Positions 22,612-31,562 of a DNA stretch of 35,635 nt are shown piece by piece. This DNA is from Magnetococcales bacterium (GTDB taxonomy: Bacteria; Pseudomonadota; Magnetococcia; Magnetococcales; JADFWT01). Under the pieces are notes generated by a model, which worked only from the letters and a program-made list of their open reading frames with translations, was not told the DNA's origin and did no database searches. Location of the stretch: the NCBI GenBank assembly GCA_015233785.1, contig JADFWT010000019.1:1-35635 (forward strand), given 5' to 3'. Each line of letters starts with the position of its first letter. Position 1 is the stretch's first letter. The position numbers and the translations under genes are program-made.

Positions 22612-24126
22612 GTGGAAGCCGACAGCCTGGACCGCTTTCAGAGCACTCTGATCCGCCATACCGGGCTGGTCATTCCAGAGCTGGATCACCCCCAACTGGC
22701 CGAGCTTCTGAAAAAGCGGGTCCGGGCCTTGCGTATGCCCAGCCACAGAGACTATCTGGCCCTGCTGGAAAACGACTCCTCCAAAAGCCGCGATGAGTGG
22801 CGTCACCTCTCTCACACGCTCACCATTGGCGAGAGCTACTTTTTTCGCGATAACGGCCAGATGACCCTGCTTAGAGAGACCATCTTGCCGGATTTGATCA
22901 AAAATAACCGACATCGGGGCCAACTACGCATCTGGAGTGCCGGTTGCTCCACCGGGGAAGAGCCCTACTCTCTGGCAATGATTCTGCACCGCATTGAGCA
23001 CCTGATACCCGATTGGCAGGTGATGATTCTCGGCACCGACATCAATGAAACGGCCCTGGCAAAGGCCCAAAAGGGGATCTATAGCCGCTGGGCCATGCGC
23101 CAGTTGGACGATGCCCAAAAGGCACTCTACTTCAAGAAAGATAAGCGTGGCTTCAAACTGAGCCAACTGATCCGCGACCGGGTGAGGTTCAAACCGATCA
23201 ATCTGATCAAGACCCCTTTTCCATCCATAGAGGGGGATCTGCATGATATGGATTTGATCCTCTGCCGCAACGTCTTGATCTACTTCTCCCAGGAGACCGG
23301 TCACCGACTGGCACGAAAGTTCGCAGAAACGCTGCGTTCCGGTGGCTATCTACTCACCAGCCATGCCGAACTGAGCGCTCCTTATCCACCGGGTCTAAAT
23401 GTTCGCATCATGCCGGAATCCATCATATTCCAAAAGCTGGATGGCGATGACCCAAAGCACAAACCCACATCGCCAAGACCGCCGACTTCCACGGCTCCGT
23501 TGCTTGCTCAGTTGGATGCCAACGCAGCCGCACGACCATCCACAATACCCGCCCATACAACGCCCCTCCCGACACACCCTCCCTCAGCGGCCCAACCCCA
23601 CCGATGGCAGGCCGATGTAAAGCGACTTCAAGAAGCGTTTATGACCAAACGCTACAAAGAGGCCCTGGCCCTGGCAGAACAGATGCTGACCCAAGACACT
23701 GTTGACCAACAACGATTTGAAATTCTGTTTCTCACCGCACGTATTCACGCCAACCGTGGAGCGTATCGCCTGGCTGCCGAGCTGTGTGACCGCTTGACGG
23801 CGTTGGATCGCTTCTCCGAACGCCCCCATCTCCTACTGGCGCATCTTCTGGAGGCCCAGGAGAGCGCCACGCCCGAAGCCGACGCTCTACAGATTCGTCA
23901 CCATCTGCAAAAAGCGCTCTATCTCAACCCGGACTCCATCGCTGCGCTGCTGGAGATGAGCGCGCTGCACCGCCGGCTTGGAGAGCCTCACCGAGCACGC
24001 AGATTGCAGAAGGCGGCACAATCACTGCTGATGCAATGGCCCCACCAGGAAGCGCCGGAGTTTCTTGAAGATTGGTCACTGGCTGGACTGAAAGAGGAGC
24101 TAAGCAGGACCCTTGAATCGTCTTGA
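22612..24126 (+). CDS. cheR: CheR methyltransferase fused to TPR repeats
   Basis: 504 residues, GTG start with AAAGGG at 22599-22604. CheR N-terminal helices (1-65) are followed by the SAM-dependent methyltransferase domain (about 68-275) with IWSAGCSTGEEPYSLAMIL, ILGTDINETAL and DLILCRNVLIYF, all typical of CheR. A Pro/Thr-rich linker (about 280-335) leads to three or more TPR-like helix pairs (about 340-470). CheR methylates MCP glutamates. The TPR-bearing form is characteristic of Wsp (WspC), Frz (FrzF) and other non-flagellar systems, where the TPRs may bind other partners. The long variable linker accounts for the extra length over a 280-residue CheR. Confidence 0.95.
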   Translation: MEADSLDRFQSTLIRHTGLVIPELDHPQLAELLKKRVRALRMPSHRDYLALLENDSSKSRDEWRHLSHTLTIGESYFFRDNGQMTLLRETILPDLIKNNRHRGQLRIWSAGCSTGEEPYSLAMILHRIEHLIPDWQVMILGTDINETALAKAQKGIYSRWAMRQLDDAQKALYFKKDKRGFKLSQLIRDRVRFKPINLIKTPFPSIEGDLHDMDLILCRNVLIYFSQETGHRLARKFAETLRSGGYLLTSHAELSAPYPPGLNVRIMPESIIFQKLDGDDPKHKPTSPRPPTSTAPLLAQLDANAAARPSTIPAHTTPLPTHPPSAAQPHRWQADVKRLQEAFMTKRYKEALALAEQMLTQDTVDQQRFEILFLTARIHANRGAYRLAAELCDRLTALDRFSERPHLLLAHLLEAQESATPEADALQIRHHLQKALYLNPDSIAALLEMSALHRRLGEPHRARRLQKAAQSLLMQWPHQEAPEFLEDWSLAGLKEELSRTLESS

Positions 24127-24213
24127 AGGATTTCCCAGCTTTTGGAAACCCTGTTATGATGAGCTCAAGGCTTATGTATTTCTCATACTCACCCTCCAGG
24201 TGCGGCGTTGGCC

Positions 24214-25290
24214 ATGATCCCTTATTTGATATTCCAACTGCTGGATAAGCAATACGGTGTCGAAGCGCACTGTGTGTTGGAGATTGCCCGCCTACCGGAG
24301 ATTACCCCGCTGGAAGAGGCTCCGCCCTTTATTCTCGGCGCGCTCAATCTGCGCGGCTCTGTGGTGCCGGTGGTGGACCTCAATCTGCGTATGGGACGAC
24401 AGAGTGCTCCACCGCGTCTTTCAGATGCCGTGCTTGTGATGCAGGTGGAGCCCGATGGCGTCGTGGGGCTGATCATCAGTGATGTGTTGGAGGTACTGGA
24501 GCTGGATGAGTCGCAGATTGAACCGGCCCCCGCCTATCAAGAACAGGATTCAGAGCGCCCGCAGCCGTTTGTAACCCGTGTCGCGCAGCGGGATGAGCAG
24601 ATGGTGATGCTGCTGGAGCCGAATCGACTTCTACTCTCCTATGAAGCATTGCAACAACTGGCCATGGGCGAGATCACACCAGAAGATCTTGGTGCAGAGC
24701 CGCCCTTCGATGCCGACGACCCCGCATGCTATCCAGAGCGGCGTATTTTTTTTGCAGATGCCACACCTGACGAGAGGGATACGCTTCAAACTCGAGCCAG
24801 GCATCTGATATCCCGGCCGGAAACCAATTTGAGCCAGATGGGCAAACATGCCTTTGCGGTCATCTCACTGGCCGGAGAGATGCTGGCTGTAAAGATGAAC
24901 ATTATTCGCAGCTTTGCCAAACAGCGCGCCATCACGCCAATTCCCTGTACTCCTGTACATATTCTGGGGGATATCAACCTGTTTGGTGAGATTCTTACCA
25001 TGGTGGATCTGCTCCCCATTCTGGGTCTACCCAGTAAGCCGGACATAAAACCGGAAAAAATCATGGTTCTGGATCTTGCCGCATTGACGATCGGTACGCT
25101 CATCGATGACATCAACGATGTGATTCATCTGGATGAACAAGAAATTTTACCGCCCCCAACTGCGGTCGGTACGCTAAAGAGAGATCAAATTCTCGGTGCG
25201 CTCCCCTATCAGGAACGCATGATCACGCTGCTGGATCTTGAGAAGGTTCTCAGCCAGGAGGCGCTGGTGGTGAATGAAACCGTGACATGA
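24214..25290 (+). CDS. cheW: Double CheW-domain coupling protein
   Basis: 358 residues from the ATG at 24214; TTG at 24208 is an in-frame alternative closer to the AGG at 24198-24200. Two CheW (SH3-like) domains sit in tandem: domain 1 (about 3-155) with ALNLRGSVVPVVDLNLRMG and VGLIISDVLEVLEL, and domain 2 (about 205-350) with GDINLFGEILTMVDLLPILG, IGTLIDDINDVIHL and MITLLDLEKVL. CheW links receptors to CheA. Wsp systems have two separate CheWs (WspB, WspD); here they are one polypeptide. Domain 2 is the more divergent, having FGEILTMVD where the usual motif is RGxVIPVVD, so the two halves may bind different partners. The gene is in the chemosensory operon. Confidence 0.92.
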   Translation: MIPYLIFQLLDKQYGVEAHCVLEIARLPEITPLEEAPPFILGALNLRGSVVPVVDLNLRMGRQSAPPRLSDAVLVMQVEPDGVVGLIISDVLEVLELDESQIEPAPAYQEQDSERPQPFVTRVAQRDEQMVMLLEPNRLLLSYEALQQLAMGEITPEDLGAEPPFDADDPACYPERRIFFADATPDERDTLQTRARHLISRPETNLSQMGKHAFAVISLAGEMLAVKMNIIRSFAKQRAITPIPCTPVHILGDINLFGEILTMVDLLPILGLPSKPDIKPEKIMVLDLAALTIGTLIDDINDVIHLDEQEILPPPTAVGTLKRDQILGALPYQERMITLLDLEKVLSQEALVVNETVT

Positions 25291-25351
25291 GAGTCTGCAC
25301 GCTCCATTCATGGTCGCCATCGGCCCGACACACGACATAAAGGAATCCGGC

Positions 25352-26797
25352 ATGAAAATGCTTCCGCTGAAAATACGTCTGCGCACCAGCTCCGGCCTGC
25401 TCGTTTTGCTGATTGTGGCGTTGGGGGCGTTTGCCATCTTCAACCTCAATGAGCTCTCCAGTCTCACCAATCGACTGTATCGTCACCCCTTCACCGTGAG
25501 TACGGCGGTGCTGAGAATTGAGGCTAACGCCTCTGAGATGCGCAGCGCACTGAAAGACATCATGCTGACGGATAAGAGTGAAAAAGTCTCCGAACTGCAT
25601 CAGCGTATTAATGCCCTTGAGCAGCTTATTCAGGATGACTTCAAGATCATCAACCAGCGCTTTCTGGGAGACAAGGCGATGGTTGCGAAGGCAGAGAAAA
25701 GATTTGCCAATTGGAAAGCACCCAGAGATGCTGTCATTGAGAAGGCCATGCGTGGGGACACCAGCGCCCTGCGTAACCACCTTGCCGACAATACTGAGGC
25801 CAAGAATATTAGGAAAATCGCCAGCAGCATGGAAGAGCTGCACGACTTTGCCAGCAACAAGGCAGTGGAGTTTCACAGGCGTGCCCTCTCCGACCGGGAC
25901 AATGCCCTGAAGATCACCTATCTGTTTGTCGGCGTTTGCGTTCTACTCGGTTTCTGGTCCTCTCGCGCTATTGTTACGGCACTGCGCGAGGTGATTAATG
26001 CCGTCTCCACCTCAGCGGCGGAAATGGCCACGACCATCAGCCAGCAAGAACGCATCTCCTCCCAACAGACCACCTCCGTAAACGAAACCAATACCACCAT
26101 GGAAGAGCTGGGTGCCTCTTCCCAGCAATCATCAGAGCAGGCTGCTTCCGCCGCAGCCAACGCCCAACAGGCACTGGAACTCACCGGCGATGGCCGGGAA
26201 CAGATGACCCAGATGGTGCGCAGCATGGAGAATACCCAACAGCGCATGGATGCCATTGCCAACCAGATTCTGATTTTAAGCGAGCAGACCAGTCAGATCG
26301 GCAACATCACCAACACCGTCACCGACTTTGCGAATGAAACAAAAATGCTGGCCATGAATGCCGCCGTTGAGGCGGTACGGGCTGGGGAGCACGGCAAGGG
26401 ATTTTCAGTTCTCTCGGTGGAGATCCGCAAATTGGCCGAAGAGAGTAAACGCTCTGCCGAACGCATCAACCATCTGGTGGAGGAGATTCAGAAGGCTACG
26501 AACACCACCGTCATGGTCACCGAAGAGGGCTCAAAAACCGTCCGTGAAGGGATGCGTATGGTGCATCGCACTGAAGAGATTTTTCAGGATGTCAATGGTG
26601 CCATTACCAGCAGTTCGGAGAGTGCCCAGCAGATCGCCATGAACATCAACCAACAGGCCATCGCCATCAAACAGGTGGTGGATGCCATGCGCGATCTGCG
26701 CACCGGGGCCAAAGAGACCAATAGCGGAATGAAGCAGGTCAAGATCGGCATTCAAACTCTTAATATTTCCGCCGGCACCCTCAAAGAGATGACCTAG
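25352..26797 (+). CDS. Methyl-accepting chemotaxis protein without a HAMP domain
   Basis: 481 residues from the ATG at 25352, preceded by AAAGGA eight bases upstream; an in-frame start at 25310 would add 14 residues and has no support. TM1 (about 10-31), a periplasmic helical sensor (about 33-185), TM2 (about 188-206), then directly a coiled-coil signalling domain; no HAMP module is recognisable between TM2 and the TSAAEMATTISQQ helix. The hairpin tip is unusual: ANETKMLAMNAAVEAVRAG, where the common form has [17 protein letters not shown]. The sensor begins LYRHPFTVSTAVLRI and matches the MCP at 11355. Its place between the double CheW and CheA makes it the dedicated receptor of this cluster. 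Confidence 0.94.
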   Translation: MKMLPLKIRLRTSSGLLVLLIVALGAFAIFNLNELSSLTNRLYRHPFTVSTAVLRIEANASEMRSALKDIMLTDKSEKVSELHQRINALEQLIQDDFKIINQRFLGDKAMVAKAEKRFANWKAPRDAVIEKAMRGDTSALRNHLADNTEAKNIRKIASSMEELHDFASNKAVEFHRRALSDRDNALKITYLFVGVCVLLGFWSSRAIVTALREVINAVSTSAAEMATTISQQERISSQQTTSVNETNTTMEELGASSQQSSEQAASAAANAQQALELTGDGREQMTQMVRSMENTQQRMDAIANQILILSEQTSQIGNITNTVTDFANETKMLAMNAAVEAVRAGEHGKGFSVLSVEIRKLAEESKRSAERINHLVEEIQKATNTTVMVTEEGSKTVREGMRMVHRTEEIFQDVNGAITSSSESAQQIAMNINQQAIAIKQVVDAMRDLRTGAKETNSGMKQVKIGIQTLNISAGTLKEMT

Positions 26798-26817
26798 AAC
26801 AGTGGCGAACCTAAACC

Positions 26818-29073
26818 ATGGGGGCGCAGATGATTGAGGATACGGAGCTGCGTGAGCTGTTTAGTGCCGAGAGCGCCGAACACCTACAGAACCTTGATCA
26901 AGGCTTGATGCATCTGGAGCAGAATCCCCATGATGCCGAGCGCCTGAAGGTGCTGTTTCGGGAGGCGCACAGCCTCAAGGGTGCGGCCCGCATGATCGGT
27001 GTTCTGGATGTGGAGAAGGTGTCGCACTGTTTTGAGAGCGTTCTAAAAACGGCCTCCAGTAGCCAACACCCCTTGGATTCCAGCCAGATCGACCGGCTGT
27101 TGAAGGGGCTCGATGAGATGCGGCTGCTGGTGCGTGAAGCGGTTACCGGAGAGCCTTCCGGTCTGGAGCTTGCATCGATTCTTGCACGGCTTGATGCCTC
27201 TAGCCCCACCTCCACCCCACTCGCAGAGAAACCTACCCTCAAGGTGCCCACCTCCTCAGCGCCAGAATCAGAACCGCCAGCCTCTGAAAGCATCGAGGAA
27301 CAGCCCCCCCAAACCATCGATACGCTTCGGGTTGGAACCCGCAAGCTGGACCAACTTCTTAACCAGACCAGTGAACTGACAGTAGCCCGTACCCGCATGA
27401 AGCAGCGCATGAAAGAGATGGAAGAGGCCATTCAACTCTGGGAGAGCTGTGAACGCAAGCTGAACACACCGGGCCACACCAACCGCGATATCACCCTCTT
27501 GAGGGAATCCGCCGGAGATCTGTTTGAAGCGCTGGGAGAGCGGTTGGCCGCCCTGCGTCAAGGACTGTTCGAAGATGATACGGGGCTGGCGTTAACCTCA
27601 CGCACACTGGAAGAGGGGGTGCAGGAGATGCGGCTTCTGCCCTTCTCAACGCTGTTTAACCTTTTTCCCCGTACGGTTCGTGATCTTGCCCGTGAACAGG
27701 ACAAGTCGGTGGAGCTGCATGTTGAAGGCAGCGAGGTAACCGCCGACAAGCGCATTCTTGAGGTCATGAAAGCGCCGTTGACGCATCTGGTGCGTAACGC
27801 CATCGATCACGGTCTGGAGTCTTCAGCCATGCGCCTGGCCCAGGGAAAACCGGCAAACGGCACCATTACGCTTCGGGCCTATCACACCGCCTCCCACGTT
27901 GTGTTGGAATTGGAGGATGATGGCGGCGGACTTGATTTGGACGCCATTCGTCAACAGGCGATCAAAAAGCGCATTCTGGACCAAGAGCAGGCTGAATCGA
28001 TTCGCCCCAAGGCGCTGGCGAAGATAATCTTTGCCCCCGGCTTCTCCACCAGCCGCATGGTAACCGATATCTCTGGCCGGGGGGTGGGCCTGGATGCCGC
28101 CCGCTCCAGCATTGAATCGCTAAAAGGTACCATCAGCGTCCAGTCGAAACCGGGCAAAGGGTGTCGATTTATCATTCGGATTCCTTTAACTCTGACCAGT
28201 ACACCTGCCTTTATCGTGGCTGTCGGGTCCCAGCGACTGGCCCTTCCACTGGATCAAGTGGTGGCCGTCAAACGCATCGCACAAGACGCCCTGTTTCTCA
28301 TAGATGGCCAGCGTACGTTTTCCCTCAACGACCGGCCGGTCTCCGTGGCCTACCTATCCGATCTACTGGAGTTACCGGCTTCCCGTCGGCTGGAGGAGCA
28401 GAGAAAGCTGGGAAGAGCTCACGGTTTGTTAAAATTACCAGTGGTAGTGGTACAATCCGACAATCGGCGCTTGGGGCTGCTGGTGGACACGCTTCTGGAT
28501 GAGACGGAGATTGTGGTCAAGCCCCATGGACCCCTTCTTCAAAGAGTGCGCCACATTTCCGGAGCGACTGTTCTGGGGGATGGCTCGGTCAGCATGGTGT
28601 TGAACCCGGACGATTTAATTCAGACCGTACAACGGCACGGCTCTCTGGCTGAAGCTTCGACCATGCTGCCTGATCCCGATCTGCCAGAGAGCCTGACGGA
28701 GACCACCGCACCACCAATCATTCTATTGGCCGACGACTCCATCACCACCAGAACCCAGGAAAAACGTATTTTGGAGACCGCTGGATATCGTGTTGTGACG
28801 GCTGTAGATGGTCTGGACGCTTTTAACAAGCTCACCGAAGGGGCCTTTGATGCCGTGGTCAGCGATGTGGAGATGCCCAATATGAACGGTATTGATCTGA
28901 CCCGACGGATTCGTGCCAGCGATACGCATCAGGCGCTTCCGGTTCTTCTCGTCACCTCCCTCTCATCCAAAGAGGATATGCAACGAGGGATGGAGGCTGG
29001 TGCCAACGCCTACATAAGCAAAACCAGCTTTGAGCAGAAAAACCTCCTGGATGCCCTGAGGAGAGTGGTGTGA
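26818..29073 (+). CDS. cheA: CheA histidine kinase with C-terminal receiver (WspE/FrzE-like hybrid)
   Basis: 751 residues. The P1 Hpt domain has H51 in EAHSLKGAARM. An acidic Ser/Pro-rich linker (about 125-165) follows; no clear P2 domain is visible. Then come the dimerisation helices (about 165-265), P4 HATPase with N327 in HLVRNAIDHG, the DDGGGLD motif and GRGVGLDAA, and P5 CheW-like (about 460-600). A receiver (about 635-750) has ADDSITTR and acceptor D683 in VVSDVEMPNMNG. CheA-REC hybrids are found in Wsp, Frz and ACF systems. The start could also be four codons later (ATG 26830); neither has a strong ribosome-binding site. Its stop overlaps the cheB start by four bases. Confidence 0.95.
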   Translation: MGAQMIEDTELRELFSAESAEHLQNLDQGLMHLEQNPHDAERLKVLFREAHSLKGAARMIGVLDVEKVSHCFESVLKTASSSQHPLDSSQIDRLLKGLDEMRLLVREAVTGEPSGLELASILARLDASSPTSTPLAEKPTLKVPTSSAPESEPPASESIEEQPPQTIDTLRVGTRKLDQLLNQTSELTVARTRMKQRMKEMEEAIQLWESCERKLNTPGHTNRDITLLRESAGDLFEALGERLAALRQGLFEDDTGLALTSRTLEEGVQEMRLLPFSTLFNLFPRTVRDLAREQDKSVELHVEGSEVTADKRILEVMKAPLTHLVRNAIDHGLESSAMRLAQGKPANGTITLRAYHTASHVVLELEDDGGGLDLDAIRQQAIKKRILDQEQAESIRPKALAKIIFAPGFSTSRMVTDISGRGVGLDAARSSIESLKGTISVQSKPGKGCRFIIRIPLTLTSTPAFIVAVGSQRLALPLDQVVAVKRIAQDALFLIDGQRTFSLNDRPVSVAYLSDLLELPASRRLEEQRKLGRAHGLLKLPVVVVQSDNRRLGLLVDTLLDETEIVVKPHGPLLQRVRHISGATVLGDGSVSMVLNPDDLIQTVQRHGSLAEASTMLPDPDLPESLTETTAPPIILLADDSITTRTQEKRILETAGYRVVTAVDGLDAFNKLTEGAFDAVVSDVEMPNMNGIDLTRRIRASDTHQALPVLLVTSLSSKEDMQRGMEAGANAYISKTSFEQKNLLDALRRVV

Positions 29074-30194
29074 TTCGCGTATTGGTGGTTGATGACTCCC
29101 CCATCGTATTGGTGGCCATGCGGCGGTTGATTGGAACGTCTGCTGATCTGGAATTGGTGGGAGAGGCGCGTAATGGCGTGGAGGCGTTGGCACTGATTCC
29201 TGAGGTGCACCCTCATGTGGTCTGTACCGACTTGCACATGCCGAAAATGGATGGATTAACCCTCACCCAAGAGATCATGCGCCGCCATCCGCTGCCGATT
29301 CTGGTCATCAGCGTGGCCGTCAGCCAAGGATGTGAGAACGCCTTTAAACTTCTGGAAGCGGGCGCCATCGACATCTTCAGCAAACCTCGGGCGGGGTTGG
29401 ATGGCAAGGGTGCCCCACAACAGCGCGTTGCCGTTGAACTTGTCAGAAAAATCAAGCTATTGTCTGGTGTTTCGCCCATCCGGCGTCACAGTTCTAACCG
29501 GCATGACAACTTGGATCAACGCTCAGACAGCCGGCTCAAGGCTAGCTCTCAGAATCCTCCACCCCCTTTACCGAGTAAGCTGCCTCTTCCCAACACGCCG
29601 CCCAAGGGGATCACCCGAAGACGCTCTCAAATTGTGGTGATTGGCTCCTCTACCGGAGGCCCTCAAGCACTGCGAACCATCTTCAGCGCCCTGCCGCCGA
29701 CCTTTCCCATGCCGATACTCTGTATTCAGCACATTAGTCCCGGCTTTCAGGAGAATATGATTGAGTGGCTGAAGGAGTATGCCCGCATGCCGGTACAAAC
29801 TGCCCGCCAGTGGGATCGGCCACGAGACGGTGTGATCTATTTTCCACAGGAGGGGCACCATCTGACCGTGGATGGCAGTGGCCGCTTTGAGCACCAGAGA
29901 AGCTGCCTTAATGACCATGGTCACTGTCCTTCGGTAGATCTCGCCTTTCGCAGTGTGATCGATCACTACTCTTCAACAATTATTGGCGTGTTGCTATCCG
30001 GCATGGGAGATGATGGCTCAGAAGCGCTGCTGGCCATTCACCGTGCAGGGGGCACGACCATCATCCAGGATGAAGCCAGTTGTGTGGTGTTCGGCATGCC
30101 GGGCAAAGCTGTGGCGCTGGGCGCTGCGCAACAGGTTCTCCCTGTCAAGACCATTGCAAATAAGCTGCTTAAGCTGGCTGCCAACAAGAGATGA
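29070..30194 (+). CDS. cheB: CheB protein-glutamate methylesterase response regulator
   Basis: 374 residues, GTG start overlapping the cheA stop (GTGA) with GAGGAGAG at 29059-29066, so it is translationally coupled. The receiver (1-120) has VVDDSP and D54 in VCTDLHMPKMDG. A Ser/Pro-rich linker (about 145-185) follows. The methylesterase domain (about 188-370) has its catalytic triad: S194 in GSSTGG, H221 in CIQHISPGF and D315 in SGMGDDG. It removes methyl groups from MCPs or deamidates their Gln residues, giving adaptation when phosphorylated by CheA. It is the last gene of the cluster; no CheC, CheD, CheX or CheZ is present, nor is any GGDEF gene here. Confidence 0.96.
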   Translation: MIRVLVVDDSPIVLVAMRRLIGTSADLELVGEARNGVEALALIPEVHPHVVCTDLHMPKMDGLTLTQEIMRRHPLPILVISVAVSQGCENAFKLLEAGAIDIFSKPRAGLDGKGAPQQRVAVELVRKIKLLSGVSPIRRHSSNRHDNLDQRSDSRLKASSQNPPPPLPSKLPLPNTPPKGITRRRSQIVVIGSSTGGPQALRTIFSALPPTFPMPILCIQHISPGFQENMIEWLKEYARMPVQTARQWDRPRDGVIYFPQEGHHLTVDGSGRFEHQRSCLNDHGHCPSVDLAFRSVIDHYSSTIIGVLLSGMGDDGSEALLAIHRAGGTTIIQDEASCVVFGMPGKAVALGAAQQVLPVKTIANKLLKLAANKR

Positions 30195-30518
30195 TCCGTA
30201 TATCCACACTGGACACTCTACGTCTTTCTTGGGAATTTATTGCCAGATGTTGTGGTCCTAATTTTCCCATTAACGACTTATTCCCTGCATTTTTCTTAGC
30301 CTTGTCACATGTCGCATAAAAAAAAATCGTCGGGGCTTTTTTTATTAACACCCCCCATCTAGTGGATTTTAGCTGACTTTCTAACAGGTTATGAACAAAA
30401 ACCACCGGGGCATAAAAAAATTTTTGGACTTGAAAATATCAATCGAATGTAGGATGTTACGTGAATCTTGCAGAGGTATTGGCTCAAACTTGAACCATTT
30501 CTACCGAGCGCGAAAGTT
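30195..30518. other. Gene-free AT-rich region between cheB and the M23 peptidase gene
   Basis: About 320 bases with long A and T runs (A-run near 30318, T-run near 30338, another A/T block at 30414-30425). The A-run/GGGGC/T-run segment at 30318-30346 might form a weak terminator-like hairpin after cheB, but its stem is only A-T pairs. The region should contain the promoter for the peptidase-bactofilin pair; TTGGAC at 30424 has no properly spaced -10. No RNA gene recognised. Confidence 0.35.
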
Positions 30519-31562
30519 ATGGTGAAAAATTTTACCATCACAGTGACGGATCCAACCGGTGCCAAGCATTACGAGTTTCGAAGCTTGGTTCGGACGATTC
30601 TCCGCTATGGTGTGCTGTCGGTTCTCGGCATCGGCATTTTGGGTATGCTGATTGTCGTTGGACTGCACCATTCGGTGAACAACCTGGAGTCGCGAAAGGA
30701 TGATCTCAACAAGCGTCTTACTACGCTTCAGGAGCAGAACCGAGTCTATCAGGAAAAAATCCGCGACAAGACCGAAGAGTTCCACAAAGTCCACAACAAG
30801 GTGGCCTTTATCGAGTCCCTTGTAGGGATTGAGTCGGATCAGGAACTGTCTCTTCCCGAGCGCATGCATCTAGCCACCCAGGCCCTTAACCGGCGTGAGC
30901 TGGAGTTCAAGAAAATTGGGGATCGGGTGGGCAGCCTGGAAGATTTGATTGGCATGGAGAACACACCATCCACAGGAAAAAATCTCACGAAACGACTGGA
31001 GCTGGCCAGCCTGACTGCCACTCAAAAGAAGAGCATGCTGAATACCATTCCCAGCGGCTATCCGGTCAAGTATCGTGGCATCACCAGTAAATTTGGTTTA
31101 CGTTTTCACCCTAAGCGTAAACGCAAGGCGTTCCACGGGGGCTTGGATCTGCGGGCGGGTATTGGTACACCGGTTCACGCTACATCCGACGCCGTGGTGG
31201 AGTTCGCCGGCGAAGATGGAAAAAGCGGCTTTGGCGTGCTGGTCATCCTGAGGCACAACTTTGGCTTTCGCACCTACTACGGCCATCTGAATAAGGTCAA
31301 GGTTAAGTCCGGTGATTTCGTCAAAAAGGGCCAACTGGTCGCTCTTTCCGGTAACAGCGGACTCAGCAGCGGACCTCATCTGCACTATGAAGTCCGGTTT
31401 CTCCACACCAGCCTTAACCCGATCAATTTTGTCCGCTGGGGCATGAAAAACTACAATGTTGTCTTCAAGGAGAAGCGTGTCAAATGGCGGTCTTTAGTAA
31501 GCTTAGTGAACCAAAGGTTGACAAATCCGGCACCACAATCATTGCAACTGGCACTCAAATAG
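30519..31562 (+). CDS. Membrane-anchored M23 peptidase, bactofilin-associated (LmdC-like)
   Basis: 347 residues from the ATG at 30519; a TTG at 30468 is in frame but less likely. A cytoplasmic N-terminus with the beta-like segment NFTITVTDPTGAKHYEF precedes one TM (about 28-50), a periplasmic coiled coil (about 53-95) and an M23 LytM domain (about 180-305). Zinc ligands are intact: H206 and D210 in FHGGLDLR, and H289 in GPHLHYEV; H287 completes the HxH. The enzyme should cleave peptidoglycan cross-bridges or stem peptides. The order N-tail, TM, coiled coil, M23 next to a bactofilin is that of LmdC-type shape hydrolases (also Csd1-CcmA in Helicobacter). The last 26 codons overlap the bactofilin gene in another frame. 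The N-terminal tail may contact the bactofilin filament. Confidence 0.92.
   Translation: MVKNFTITVTDPTGAKHYEFRSLVRTILRYGVLSVLGIGILGMLIVVGLHHSVNNLESRKDDLNKRLTTLQEQNRVYQEKIRDKTEEFHKVHNKVAFIESLVGIESDQELSLPERMHLATQALNRRELEFKKIGDRVGSLEDLIGMENTPSTGKNLTKRLELASLTATQKKSMLNTIPSGYPVKYRGITSKFGLRFHPKRKRKAFHGGLDLRAGIGTPVHATSDAVVEFAGEDGKSGFGVLVILRHNFGFRTYYGHLNKVKVKSGDFVKKGQLVALSGNSGLSSGPHLHYEVRFLHTSLNPINFVRWGMKNYNVVFKEKRVKWRSLVSLVNQRLTNPAPQSLQLALK
31467..31475 (+). promoter_or_regulatory. Ribosome-binding site for the bactofilin gene inside the peptidase gene
   Basis: AAGGAGAAG lies within the coding sequence of the M23 peptidase, eight bases before the ATG at 31484. It fixes the bactofilin start inside the upstream gene and shows that the 79-base overlap is real rather than a start-site error. 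Confidence 0.8.

Noticed and set aside
30318-30346. A-run and T-run around GGGGC as a terminator after cheB
   Set aside because: The stem would be A-T only with a GC-rich loop, too weak to call as a terminator.
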